Assembly: GCA_963727075.1 (NCBI GenBank)
Contig: CAVSET010000002.1
Location: forward strand, 248,001-312,000
Source of the DNA: Bog-756 sp963727075
GTDB taxonomy: Bacteria; Actinomycetota; Acidimicrobiia; Acidimicrobiales; RAAP-2
Reading direction: 5' to 3'
DNA length: 64,000 bases
Made by a program: the position numbers and the translations under genes. Position 1 is the stretch's first letter. Each line of letters starts with the position of its first letter. Shown here one piece after another: positions 33,712-42,597 of this stretch. Under the pieces are notes generated by a model. It searched no databases. It worked only from the letters and a program-made list of their open reading frames with translations, and was not told where the DNA came from.

Positions 33712-35898
33712 TTGACCGCGCTGGCCGCAGTCCTGGTGGCCGGAGTGGTCGCCCTTCCCGAGGCCGCGGCGGCGTCCCCGGCGCCCGGCCACGGTCAAGC
33801 CCGGTCGCCGGCGGTGGTCGTCTCGGCTGGGTCGGCCTCGTCGGCGCCCCTCACCCTGCTGGCGCAGACCTCGTTCGTGACCCCCGGCCAGCCGGTCTTC
33901 GACGTCCGGCTGCGGACCGGCACCGCCTCGCCGCCCGCCGCCGACCTCGGCCTGACGGTGGCGGTCTACCCCTGCCTGTCCAGCATCTCGGCCTTCGACC
34001 AGTCGGTGGACTCGGCCTCGGGGCCGTTGGGCGCGCCGATCTCGTCCACCCGTTCGCCGCTGGCCTTGGGTGGATTGCCGGCCCTCACCGACCCGGGCGG
34101 AGGATTCGACCTCTCCATGCCGGTATCGGTGGGAGGCACGGCCGCCGGCGCCCCAGCCGGTGGCTTCGCCATCGACCTCACCGCCACCGGTGGCCAGTGC
34201 GGGCTGTACCCCTCGGGCGTCTATCCGGTGCGGCTCGAGCTGCTCGACACGGCGACCGGCCAGGCCCTCGGGGGCATCACCACCCACCTCGTGTACAGCA
34301 ACGCCGCCTCGGACACTCAAAAGCTCAGGTTCGCCCTGGTGCTGCCGGTCCAGACCACCCTCCGCCCGGCGGCGGCACCGACACCGAGCGAACTGCGGGC
34401 TCACCCCACATCGGCGCTCGCCCCGCCGACCGCCGCCGCCACCGATGCCGTTACCGGCACGGTCAACGTCGTCGACAACCCGCGTACCTTGGTGCCCGTC
34501 ACCGTGGCGGCCAGCCCTCAGACCGTGCTCATGCTGGGCTCGTCGGGCCACCAGTCGACCGTGAACGAGCTGGCCTCGTTGGCGGCCAACCCCGCCGTCG
34601 AGGTGGCCGCCTCACCCTTCGTCCCGGTCGACGCTTCGCGCCTGGTCGACGCCGGCCTGCAGAGCGAACTGGGACTCCAGGTGGCCCAGGGAGCCCAGGT
34701 GCTCGACGCCAACGTCACCCACCCCGCTCCCGCCCAAGTGGCCGACACCAGCCCCGGCCACCTCGGCACCTGGTTCGCCGACGCCGGCCTCGACACCGGT
34801 ACCCTCGCCCAGCTGCAGGCGTACGGCTACGACCAGGTGGTGCTGCCGGCCAGCAGCGTCTCCTCACCGCCGACCAACGGGTCGACGGCCCAGACCTTCT
34901 CCCTGCCCTCGGCCCGCGGTGGGGCGATGACCGCGTTGGCCGCCAACGCCGATCTGTCGGCCCGGTTCGCCGACGCATCCTCCGACCCGGTGCTCGCCGC
35001 CCACCAGCTGGTGGCCGAGCTGGCGCAGCTGTACTACGAGAAGCCCAACGACACCACGTTGCGCGGCGTGGTGGCCCTCCCCCCGAGCGGGTGGTCCGAC
35101 AATCCCGCCTTCGTCGGCGCCCTGCTGAGCGCCCTCGTAGCCAACCCGATCGTCCAGCCGGTCACCACCGCCACCATGTTTTCCACCCTCGGCCCCGCGG
35201 TGAGCTGCCGCGGCGGGTGCCGGCTCACCCCCGCCTCGGGGAACAACGGCCTTCCGGTCACCGCCATCCGCACCGATCGTGAGCGGATCAACGGGCTGGC
35301 CTTCGCCGCCCCCGGGGCCCGTGACGTCACCGTCCAGCTGAGCGAGCTGGTGCTGTCCGGGCAGGCGGAGGACCTCCGTCCCGGCCAGCAGGCGGGGGTG
35401 GTGGCCAACGCGTCGGCCGCCATCAGCGCCCAGCTGTCCCAGATCGCGGTGGCCGGCGACCGCACCATCACCCTCACCTCGCAACGGGGTCGGGTGCCGG
35501 TCACCATCGTGTCGGCTGCGCCGTACCAGGTGAAGGCGTCGTTGACGCTGACCAGCGACAAACTGTTGTTCGCCAACCACAGCACCAGCGTGACCCAGGC
35601 CATCACCCTCCAGCCCCGCACCAACGTGATATACGTCAACGTGCAGGCCCGGGCGTCGGGCCTGTTCAAGGTCGGCATCGTGTTGCGGGACCCGGTGACC
35701 CACGTGGTGCTGTCGAGCGGTCAGGTCAGCGTGCGCTCCACCGCCACCTCCGTCGTGGGCATCGTCCTCTCCCTCGGCGCGGTGGCCGTGCTCGTCGTGT
35801 GGTGGATCCGCACCTCGAGGAAGCGTCGGCGCGCCCGCCGCATCGAGGGCCACGTCGAGTCGCCGGTCGAGCCGGTAGTGACCGGGACGAGGGTGTGA
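33712..35898 (+). CDS. DUF6049 family secreted/membrane-anchored protein
   Basis: 728 residues. A short N-terminal hydrophobic signal (LAAVLVAGVVALPEAAAA) is followed by a large Ser/Thr/Ala-rich extracellular part with beta-rich segments, e.g. SFVTPGQPVFDVRLRT, SGVYPVRLELLDTATGQ, TLTSQRGRVPVTIVS. One C-terminal membrane segment (VVGIVLSLGAVAVLVVWWI) ends in a basic tail. No catalytic motif is seen. It is always next to murJ in actinobacteria and its stop overlaps the murJ GTG, so a role in lipid II export or envelope assembly is inferred. The TTG at 33712 is the only usable start; Arg-rich codons just upstream in the same frame might belong to a longer signal peptide. Confidence 0.82.
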   Translation: MTALAAVLVAGVVALPEAAAASPAPGHGQARSPAVVVSAGSASSAPLTLLAQTSFVTPGQPVFDVRLRTGTASPPAADLGLTVAVYPCLSSISAFDQSVDSASGPLGAPISSTRSPLALGGLPALTDPGGGFDLSMPVSVGGTAAGAPAGGFAIDLTATGGQCGLYPSGVYPVRLELLDTATGQALGGITTHLVYSNAASDTQKLRFALVLPVQTTLRPAAAPTPSELRAHPTSALAPPTAAATDAVTGTVNVVDNPRTLVPVTVAASPQTVLMLGSSGHQSTVNELASLAANPAVEVAASPFVPVDASRLVDAGLQSELGLQVAQGAQVLDANVTHPAPAQVADTSPGHLGTWFADAGLDTGTLAQLQAYGYDQVVLPASSVSSPPTNGSTAQTFSLPSARGGAMTALAANADLSARFADASSDPVLAAHQLVAELAQLYYEKPNDTTLRGVVALPPSGWSDNPAFVGALLSALVANPIVQPVTTATMFSTLGPAVSCRGGCRLTPASGNNGLPVTAIRTDRERINGLAFAAPGARDVTVQLSELVLSGQAEDLRPGQQAGVVANASAAISAQLSQIAVAGDRTITLTSQRGRVPVTIVSAAPYQVKASLTLTSDKLLFANHSTSVTQAITLQPRTNVIYVNVQARASGLFKVGIVLRDPVTHVVLSSGQVSVRSTATSVVGIVLSLGAVAVLVVWWIRTSRKRRRARRIEGHVESPVEPVVTGTRV

Positions 35899-37724
35899 CC
35901 GGCGTGGCGATCGACGGGCTCCCACCGGCGGCGGGAGGGGGCCGGCGCCGCCTGGCCGGGGCCACCCTCGGTATGGCCATCGGGACCACCCTGTCGAGAA
36001 TCACCGGGGTGGCCCGCATCATGGCCCAGACCACCGCGCTCGGTGGGGCCGCGTTCGCCGACGGATACAACCTGGCCAACACCACACCCAACATCGTGAC
36101 CGACATCGTCATCGGAGGCGTGCTGTCGGCCACCTTCGTGCCCGTCTTCGTGGACCACCTGACCACGCGCCGCGGCGAGGAGGCATGGGAGGCCATCTCC
36201 GCCGTCGTGACCGTCACGGTGACCGTCCTGCTGGTGGCCACGGTGGCCTTCTTCATCCTGACCCCGGAGATCGTCCATCTCTACACGGTGACCAACCACA
36301 ACCCCGGCGTGCAGGCCCAGCAGCGCGAGGCCGTCTTCCTGCTGCGCTGGTTCGTGCCCCAGCTGACCTGCTACGGGCTCATCGCCCTGTTCACCGCCCT
36401 GCTGAACGCCCGCGGCAAGTTCGCCGCCCCGATGTTCGTCCCCATCGCCAACAACCTGGTGGTGATCGTCGTCCTCTTGTGGTTCCACGCCGCAGTTCCG
36501 CACCCGAGCCTCGACTCGCTCACCACCCACCACAGTGCCCTGGTGGTGCTGGGCATCGGTACCACACTCGGTGTGGTGGTCCAGGCCGCGCTGTTGACGC
36601 CGTCGCTGGTCCGCGCCCGCTTGCACGTCCGGTTCCTGTGGCGCCCCGCCCACGAGGCGATGCGCACCATTACCCGGCTGGCCGGGTGGACCTTCGGGTG
36701 GGTGGTGGCCAACCAGGTGGCGCTGGTGCTCATTCTGGCCCTGGCCGACGGGGTCACCACACCCGGTGCGGTCTCGTCGTACACCTACGCCTACACGTTC
36801 TTCCAACTTCCCTACGGCGTGGTGGCCGTGTCGGTGATGACCGCGGTCACTCCGTCCCTGGCCGCCCGCTGGGCCCAGCGCGACGTGGTCGGCTTCCGCC
36901 ACCGCATGGCCTTCGGGTTGCGGGGCATTCTGGCCATCATCATCCCCTCGGCGGTGGGCATGGTGCTGCTCGCCCACCCACTCATCAACCTGGTGCTGGC
37001 CCACGGGGCCGAGACGTCGGCGCAGGCCGACTCCACCGCGGCGGCGCTGGCCATGTTCTCGCTCGGGCTCCCGGGCTTCTGCACCTTTCTCTACATGGTG
37101 CGTGTCTTCCAGGCCATGCAGGACACCCGCACCGCCTTCCGGCTCTACATCGTGGAGAACGGGACCAACATCGTCTTCGGTGTGCTGTTGGTCGGCCCGC
37201 TCGGCGTGCGGGGGCTTGCCCTCTCCCTGTCGATCGCGTACACGGTGGCGGCGGTGTTGGCCATGGCCGTGGTCCGCCAGCGGGTCGGGGGCCTCGGAGG
37301 GGACGATCTGACCACCCCGATCAAGCGGGTGCTGGCCGCCTCAGCGGTGATGGGGGTGGCCACCGTCATCGCCCTCAACATCTCCGGCGCGCCGTCCGGC
37401 TTCGGATTGCTGGCCCGGGTGCTGGTGGCCGTGGTGGTGGGCGCCCTCGCCTACGTCGCGGCCGCTGCCCTCCTGGCCGCTCGGGCGGAGCGTCGCCAGC
37501 TGGCGACCCACCCGCCGGCCGGCGGCCCTCGGCGCGGGATGGGACGGAGTGCCGACCACCCATCCGGCCGGAGAGCCCCCATCGTCCCCCGATCCGTTCC
37601 ATGGCAGACTCGACGATCACCCTGCGCCGGTGCCCTTCCGCCATCTGCGCCCGGTGAGCAGCGAGCCGGCGGGCCATCGCCCGCCGGCAGACGAGGAGGA
37701 CGCCGATGGCCCGGATCCGGGTGA
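35895..37724 (+). CDS. murJ: Lipid II flippase MurJ (MviN)
   Basis: A multi-pass membrane protein (many hydrophobic helices) of the MOP superfamily that moves lipid II across the membrane for peptidoglycan synthesis. Signatures: GTTLSRITGVARIMAQTTALG, FADGYNLANTTPNIVTDIVIGGVLSATFVPVF, YTYAYTFFQLPYGVVAVSVMTAVTPSLA, and FQAMQDTRTAFRLYIVENGTN. It lacks the pseudokinase domain of the mycobacterial protein. GTG at 35895 overlaps the DUF6049 stop. The last roughly 70 residues are Arg/Pro/Gly-rich, not membrane-like, and run 19 nt into degV; a lost stop or frame break near 37540 is possible. Confidence 0.92.
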   Translation: MTGVAIDGLPPAAGGGRRRLAGATLGMAIGTTLSRITGVARIMAQTTALGGAAFADGYNLANTTPNIVTDIVIGGVLSATFVPVFVDHLTTRRGEEAWEAISAVVTVTVTVLLVATVAFFILTPEIVHLYTVTNHNPGVQAQQREAVFLLRWFVPQLTCYGLIALFTALLNARGKFAAPMFVPIANNLVVIVVLLWFHAAVPHPSLDSLTTHHSALVVLGIGTTLGVVVQAALLTPSLVRARLHVRFLWRPAHEAMRTITRLAGWTFGWVVANQVALVLILALADGVTTPGAVSSYTYAYTFFQLPYGVVAVSVMTAVTPSLAARWAQRDVVGFRHRMAFGLRGILAIIIPSAVGMVLLAHPLINLVLAHGAETSAQADSTAAALAMFSLGLPGFCTFLYMVRVFQAMQDTRTAFRLYIVENGTNIVFGVLLVGPLGVRGLALSLSIAYTVAAVLAMAVVRQRVGGLGGDDLTTPIKRVLAASAVMGVATVIALNISGAPSGFGLLARVLVAVVVGALAYVAAAALLAARAERRQLATHPPAGGPRRGMGRSADHPSGRRAPIVPRSVPWQTRRSPCAGALPPSAPGEQRAGGPSPAGRRGGRRWPGSG

Positions 37725-38548
37725 TAACCGATAGCGCATGTGACCTGTCCCCCGGGCTGATCTCGGCGGCGGACATCACCGTCGTCCCCCTCTCCATCCG
37801 CTTCGGAGCGGACGAGTTCGTAGACGGCACCACCCTGTCGACCGACGAGTTCTGGGCCCGCTGCGCCAAGACCGACGTTCTCCCCGAGACCTCGGCCCCG
37901 TCTCCCGGCGCCTTCCAGGATGCGTTCGGCGGCGCCGCCGATCAGGGGTACGACGGGGTGCTTTGCATCAACCTGTCGGGGGCGGTATCGGCCACCCACC
38001 AGGCGGCGGTCACCGCGGCCAAGGCGGTGGCCGAGCGGATCGAGGTCCGGGCCATCGACTCGCGGTCGTTGACCATGGGGCTCGGCCTCATGGTCCTCGA
38101 CCTGGCCGATCTGGCGGCCACCGGAGCCACCCTCGACGCCCTGGAGGCCCGGGCCCACGAGCTCATCGGCCGCAGCCTGGTGTTCGGTGTCGTGGACACC
38201 TTGGAGCACCTGGAGAAGGGGGGTCGGATCGGAGGTGCTCGGGCCCTGCTCGGCTCCCTTCTGTCGATCAAGCCGGTCGTGACCCTGGTGGACGGGGTGG
38301 TCGAGGAGGAGTCCAAGCAGCGCACCCGCAGCCGTTCCCTGCGCTACCTGGCCGACAAGGCCATCGAGGCCCCCGCCCTCCACCGGCTGGCGGTCTGCAA
38401 CGGCGCAGCCAACGACATCGAGGAGTTCCTCGACATGATCAAAGGCGTCAAGAGCGAGCACCCGGTGGTGGTGACCGACCTCGGTCCGGTGGTCGGGACC
38501 CATACCGGCCCGGGCACCATCGGGCTGTGCATGATCACGACCGGCTGA
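37706..38548 (+). CDS. DegV family fatty-acid-binding protein
   Basis: A 280-residue DegV fold. The N-terminal domain is MARIRVITDSACDLSP, VVPLSIRFGADEFVDG and ETSAPSPGAFQDAF; the second domain has IDSRSLTMGLGLMVLDLA, DTLEHLEKGGRIGGARALLGSLLSIKPV and a final VVGTHTGPGTIGL. Family members bind a long-chain acyl group and, as FakB, present it to a fatty acid kinase; no FakA-like gene is seen here. ATG at 37706 has GAGGAGG 6-8 nt upstream. It lies where mycobacteria carry sigM between murJ and trxB. Confidence 0.9.
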   Translation: MARIRVITDSACDLSPGLISAADITVVPLSIRFGADEFVDGTTLSTDEFWARCAKTDVLPETSAPSPGAFQDAFGGAADQGYDGVLCINLSGAVSATHQAAVTAAKAVAERIEVRAIDSRSLTMGLGLMVLDLADLAATGATLDALEARAHELIGRSLVFGVVDTLEHLEKGGRIGGARALLGSLLSIKPVVTLVDGVVEEESKQRTRSRSLRYLADKAIEAPALHRLAVCNGAANDIEEFLDMIKGVKSEHPVVVTDLGPVVGTHTGPGTIGLCMITTG

Positions 38549-38614
38549 ACCCCTCCGTCGGCGCCGGCGGGGCGTTCAAGCTGGCCAGCGGGGCGTGCCG
38601 ACTATTCTCTCGCC

Positions 38615-38971
38615 ATGGACCCGAAGCCCGAAGGACCCGCCACTCCCCTGCCGGGCACCGGCGTGCTGGCCGACCTGCCCACCCGGAGCGCCGATCTGGT
38701 CGACACCCTGGTCGAGCTCCTCCGCGACCGGGCCGTCCGCCCGCTCACCCTGGCCACTCGAGCGGTGGTGTTCGGGATCATCATCCTCGCCGCCAGCCTG
38801 GTGTCCCTGGTCCTCGTCTCGATCACCCTCATCCGCCTGCTCACCGTGTACGCCTTCGACGGCCGGGTGTGGCTCTCCGACCTGGTGGTCGGCGCCGTCT
38901 TCGTCATCGCCGGCCTGCTCGCCTGGCGCCGGCGCGCGGACCGGAGCGTCGGCGCCAAGGACGCCCCATGA
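38615..38971 (+). CDS. Small two-helix membrane protein of unknown function
   Basis: 118 residues. A hydrophilic N-terminus is followed by an amphipathic segment and two membrane helices (VVFGIIILAASLVSLVLVSITLI and DLVVGAVFVIAGLLAW), ending in a basic tail RRRADRS. It contains no recognisable domain. Its stop overlaps the trxB ATG by 4 nt, so it is co-translated with thioredoxin reductase and may be linked to it in function; similar small proteins sit before trxB in other actinobacteria, to my recollection. Confidence 0.7.
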   Translation: MDPKPEGPATPLPGTGVLADLPTRSADLVDTLVELLRDRAVRPLTLATRAVVFGIIILAASLVSLVLVSITLIRLLTVYAFDGRVWLSDLVVGAVFVIAGLLAWRRRADRSVGAKDAP

Positions 38972-39936
38972 CCGAGCCGCGCCAGCTGGTCGTCCTCGGG
39001 TCGGGGCCGGCCGGGCTCACCGCGGCCATCTACGCCTCGCGGGCCCAGCTCGCTCCCCTGGTCATCGAGGGCGAGCCCTCCTCCACCAGTGATCAGCCCG
39101 GCGGCCAGCTCATGCTCACCACCGAGGTGGAGAACTACCCCGGCTTCGTCGACGGCATCATGGGTCCCGAGCTCATGCAGGCCTTCCGGGAACAGGCGGC
39201 CCGGTTCGGAGCCGAGTACCTCACGGCCAAGGCGTCACGGGTCGACCTCTCCCATCGTCCGTTCGGCATCTGGGTGGGCGATCCCGATGCCGAGGAGCCC
39301 ACCTACGCCGCCGAGGCCCTGATCATCGCCACTGGGGCCCAGTCGTTGATGCTCGGCCTGCGCAACGAGGAGCGACTCCTCGGCTACGGCGTGTCCACCT
39401 GTGCCACCTGCGACGGGTTCTTCTTCCGCGAGCGGGAGATCGCCGTGGTGGGCGGCGGGGACTCCGCCCTCGAGGAAGCCCTGTTCCTCACCCGGTTCGC
39501 CACCAAGGTCACGGTCATCCACCGCCGCGGGGAGCTGCGGGCCTCGAAGGTGATGCAGCAGCGGGCCTTCGCCCACCCGAAGATCACCTTCGCCTGGAAC
39601 ACGGTCGTCACCGACGTGCTGGGCGACACCACGGTCACCGGACTCCGGGTGCGGGACACCATGAGCGAGGAGGAGTCGGTCCTCGAGGTCAACGGGCTCT
39701 TCGTGGCCATCGGCCACCAGCCCAACACCGCGCTGTTCAAGGGCCAGCTCGAGATGGAGGAGAACGGGTACCTCCGGACGTTCGACGGGACCCGCACCAA
39801 CGTCGTCGGCGTGTTCGCCTGTGGGGATGTGCAGGACCACGTCTACCGCCAGGCCATCACCGCGGCCGGATCCGGTTGCATGGCGGCCATCGACGCCGAA
39901 CGATGGTTGGACGCAGAGCGGTCCCCCGCCCCCTGA
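38968..39936 (+). CDS. trxB: Thioredoxin reductase
   Basis: A 322-residue low-molecular-weight NADPH-thioredoxin reductase. FAD-binding GSGPAGLTAAIYASRA, redox pair C-A-T-C in VSTCATCDGFFF, NADPH-binding VVGGGDSALEEALFLT, HRRGELRAS, and the final FAD segment GVFACGDVQDHVYRQAITAAGSGCMAA are all present. It reduces the thioredoxin encoded 107 bp downstream using NADPH. The start overlaps the small membrane protein stop (ATGA). Confidence 0.97.
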   Translation: MTEPRQLVVLGSGPAGLTAAIYASRAQLAPLVIEGEPSSTSDQPGGQLMLTTEVENYPGFVDGIMGPELMQAFREQAARFGAEYLTAKASRVDLSHRPFGIWVGDPDAEEPTYAAEALIIATGAQSLMLGLRNEERLLGYGVSTCATCDGFFFREREIAVVGGGDSALEEALFLTRFATKVTVIHRRGELRASKVMQQRAFAHPKITFAWNTVVTDVLGDTTVTGLRVRDTMSEEESVLEVNGLFVAIGHQPNTALFKGQLEMEENGYLRTFDGTRTNVVGVFACGDVQDHVYRQAITAAGSGCMAAIDAERWLDAERSPAP

Positions 39937-40043
39937 CGCTCGAGCGGGAATGCCGCCGCCGCGGGCCGGGTTGACATAGCGTGTCCCCGACCATGGGGCG
40001 AACGAGCAGCCCCATGAGGAACGGGCAGGAGGAACAACCCCCG

Positions 40044-40370
40044 ATGAGTGAGAAGATCGCAATCCTGAGCGACGCTAGCTTTGACGAACATGTCAAGTCC
40101 TCGGACGTCCCCGTACTGGTGGACTTCTGGGCGGAATGGTGCGGCCCGTGCAAGATGATCGCCCCGGTGCTCGAGGAGATCGCGTCCGAACAGGCGGGCA
40201 AGCTCGGCGTGGCCAAGCTCAACATCGACGACAACCTGGATATCACCCGCCGGTTCGACGTCATGAGCATCCCGACCCTGATCCTGTTCAAGGACGGGGA
40301 GCCGGCCGCCCGCATCGTGGGGGCGAAGGGCAAGGGGCAGCTCCTCCAGGAGCTCTCCGCCCACCTCTAG
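40044..40370 (+). CDS. trxA: Thioredoxin
   Basis: 108 residues, single thioredoxin domain with active site W-C-G-P-C in VLVDFWAEWCGPCKMIAPVLEEIA, cis-Pro in MSIPTLILFKDGE, and C-terminal helix GQLLQELSAHL. It donates electrons to ribonucleotide reductase and other disulfides. ATG at 40044 gives the normal N-terminus and has AGGAGG 12 nt upstream; in-frame ATGs at 39981 and 40014 would add residues unlike the family. Confidence 0.96.
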   Translation: MSEKIAILSDASFDEHVKSSDVPVLVDFWAEWCGPCKMIAPVLEEIASEQAGKLGVAKLNIDDNLDITRRFDVMSIPTLILFKDGEPAARIVGAKGKGQLLQELSAHL

Positions 40371-40422
40371 GTCCCTGTCGCCCCTCCCGGGGGCCCGGCT
40401 CGCCCCGGGGCCGAGGCCGGGA

Positions 40423-41412
40423 GTGAGCACCGATCGCCAGATCCGCCTCGAACCGGGCGACAACGGGCTGGCCGTGGCCGACGTGCAGCGTCGGCTCGAA
40501 CAGCTCGGGTTCTCGACCGGCATCGACCCGATGGGGTCGTACCAGGCGGGTACCCGGGCCGCCGTCGAGGCCTTCCAGTACCGACGGGGGCTGCGGGTGG
40601 ACGGGGTGTGTGGCCGTCAGACCTGGTCAGCCCTGGTGGAGGCGGGTCGCCAGCTCGGGGACCGGTTCCTGTATCGGCGCACGCCCATGCTCAGGGGCGA
40701 TGACGTCGCTGAGCTCCAGCAACGCCTGAGCGCCCTCGGCTTCGATACGGGTCGGGTCGACGGCATCTTCGGTGACACCACGTCGGCCGCGCTGGGCGAC
40801 TTCCAGCGCAATGTGGGGCTGCCGGTCGACGGCATCGCCGGCGCCGCCACCGTCAGCCAACTGCTGCGGTTCGGGTCGCGTCACGACGACACCGAGCTCG
40901 TGACCTCGGTGCGCGACCGTGAGCGCCTCCGCCAGGCCCCGCGCACCCTGGCCGGCCGCCGGGTGGCCGTCGGGGAGGAAGGCGGGCTGGACGCCGCCGT
41001 GGCCAGCCTGCGGCGCCTGCTCGTGACCGAGGGGGCGGTGGTGAGCACCCATCATCACCCTGACGGCTCGATCCAGGCGGCCGAGGCCAACGCCGGCGGG
41101 GCCGAGGTCTACATCGGGCTGCGTCTCGACACGGGCAGACCCCATTGCTCCACGGCGTACTACGCCGTGGAGCGTTACTCGTCCCCCGGGGGACGGCGCC
41201 TGGCCGAACTGCTCCAGGCGTCTCTCCCCGCCTCCCTCGACCTGCCCGACGGCGGTAGCCGGGGTATGTCCCTGTCGGTCCTCAGGGAGACGCGCATGCC
41301 TGCCGTAATCTGCGAGATCAGTCCGGCCGCCGTTGTGGTCGAGCGGGCGGCGGCGCTGGCTCGGGCGGTCGTCGACGCCCTGGCCGAGTGGGTCAGCACC
41401 CCCTGGGACTAG
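40423..41412 (+). CDS. CwlM-like protein: two peptidoglycan-binding domains plus degenerate amidase_3 domain
   Basis: 329 residues without signal peptide. Two PG_binding_1 repeats come first: LEPGDNGLAVADVQRRLEQLGF to VDGVCGRQTWSALVE, and RGDDVAELQQRLSALGF to VDGIAGAATVSQLL. An N-acetylmuramoyl-L-alanine amidase-like domain starts near residue 185. The usual first zinc ligand in a GHGG motif is replaced (VAVGEEGG), and the S-I-H-A-N segment is replaced by EVYIGLRLD, so two of the zinc-binding His appear lost. In mycobacteria, cytoplasmic CwlM next to trxAB regulates MurA rather than cutting peptidoglycan; this protein fits that role by position and sequence (inference). GTG start. Confidence 0.8.
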   Translation: MSTDRQIRLEPGDNGLAVADVQRRLEQLGFSTGIDPMGSYQAGTRAAVEAFQYRRGLRVDGVCGRQTWSALVEAGRQLGDRFLYRRTPMLRGDDVAELQQRLSALGFDTGRVDGIFGDTTSAALGDFQRNVGLPVDGIAGAATVSQLLRFGSRHDDTELVTSVRDRERLRQAPRTLAGRRVAVGEEGGLDAAVASLRRLLVTEGAVVSTHHHPDGSIQAAEANAGGAEVYIGLRLDTGRPHCSTAYYAVERYSSPGGRRLAELLQASLPASLDLPDGGSRGMSLSVLRETRMPAVICEISPAAVVVERAAALARAVVDALAEWVSTPWD

Positions 41413-41539
41413 CGGGACCGTGGAGCCGGACCCCGGGGAGTAGCGGACCGGAGGAGCCTGACCCCGGGGACTCGGCCGAGCCCGCCCGAGCAAACTGTCG
41501 GCACAACTGTCAACATATGGTTCACCTCCTGGCCCGGAC

Positions 41540-41574
41540 GTAATCCACAACGTCATGCACAGGTTGTGGATTAC
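41540..41574. repeat. Perfect 12-bp inverted repeat containing DnaA-box-like halves
   Basis: GTAATCCACAAC (41540-41551) and GTTGTGGATTAC (41563-41574) are exact inverse complements around an 11-nt loop. Each arm contains TAATCCACA, one mismatch from the DnaA box TTATCCACA. It lies in the gap between convergent cwlM-like and parB genes and could act as a terminator hairpin (no T-tract) or bind DnaA. Confidence 0.6.
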
Positions 41575-41673
41575 GCTCTACCAAGGGTTCAGGGATAGAA
41601 GACCACTGACAGTAGTGGAGTTACCTGGGGTATATTTGTTATGTCAAGTAGTCACCACTCTCCGTGAGACAAC

Positions 41674-42597
41674 TCAGGAGGGCCCGGCGGTGGCCCGTCC
41701 CAGCATGAGGGTGTAGATGCGCTCCAGGTCCTCGAGGGTGGCGAATTCGACGACGACCTTGCCGCGTTTCGACGTGAGGTCGACCTTGACTCTCGTGTTG
41801 AGATGGCTCGAGAGCAGCTCTTCGAGCTCGAGGATCCCGGGTGGCGGGAGGCGCCGACCCTGGGTTTGATCGGCTGGACGGTCCCCATTGGCCCCTCCCT
41901 TCTGCTCGGCGCCCTCGGCACCCGTGGCGTGCTCGCGTACCAGGTCCTCGACCGCCCGGACGGTGAGCCCTTCGGCGATGGTCCGTTTGGCCAGGGCCTC
42001 CTGGTACGCGCGATCCGGGGTGCCAAGGAGCGCCCGGGCGTGACCCGGGGTGATCTGCCCTTCGGCCAGCAGGCGCTGTGCCCCCGCCGGCAGCTGGAGC
42101 AATCGAAGCGTGTTGGTGACCCCGGTCCGGCTCCGGCCGACACGCGCCGCCACCTGGTCGTGGGTGTAGCCGAACTCCTCGATCAGCTGCTGATAGGCGG
42201 CGGCCTCCTCGAGGACGTTGAGGTCCTGCCGATGGAGGTTCTCGACCAGCGCCTGCTCCAGGCTCCGGGTGTCACTCGACGTCTGGACCAGCACCGGTAT
42301 GGTCTGCAGGCCGGCCCGCCGGGCCGCCCGCCACCGGCGCTCGCCGGCGATGAGCTCGAAGTCGTCGGCGGCCTCGCCTCCGATCTGGCGCACCAGCACC
42401 GGCTGCAATACGCCGAGCTCCTTGATGGAGGCGGCCAGCGACGCCATGGTGTCCTCGTCGAAATTGACGCGGGGCTGCCGCGGATTGGGCTTGATGCTGC
42501 CGATGGGGACTTCGCGCAAGGCCGATGATCGGTCACCCACCACCTCGGTGGGAATGAGGGCGCTCAGTCCTTTGCCCAGTCCGCTACGCCGTGCCAC
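41674..42597 (-). CDS. parB: Chromosome-partitioning protein ParB
   Basis: 307 residues, CTP-dependent clamp that loads at parS and spreads on DNA. Motifs: N-terminal GLGKGLSALIP, then PIGSIKPNPRQPR, LQPVLVR, the CTP-binding GERRWRAARRAGL, ALVENLHRQDLN, a helix-turn-helix (YTHDQVAARVGRSRTGVTNTLRLL), ITPGHARALL, and a C-terminal dimerisation domain after a Gln/Gly linker. Its ATG overlaps the parA 3' end by 14 bp. Two parS-like sites lie within the 5' part of parA. Confidence 0.96.
   Translation of the reverse strand: MARRSGLGKGLSALIPTEVVGDRSSALREVPIGSIKPNPRQPRVNFDEDTMASLAASIKELGVLQPVLVRQIGGEAADDFELIAGERRWRAARRAGLQTIPVLVQTSSDTRSLEQALVENLHRQDLNVLEEAAAYQQLIEEFGYTHDQVAARVGRSRTGVTNTLRLLQLPAGAQRLLAEGQITPGHARALLGTPDRAYQEALAKRTIAEGLTVRAVEDLVREHATGAEGAEQKGGANGDRPADQTQGRRLPPPGILELEELLSSHLNTRVKVDLTSKRGKVVVEFATLEDLERIYTLMLGRATAGPS

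Noticed and set aside
39971..39976. TTGACA as -35 element of trxA
   Set aside because: No acceptable -10 hexamer at 16-18 nt spacing; not enough for a promoter call.
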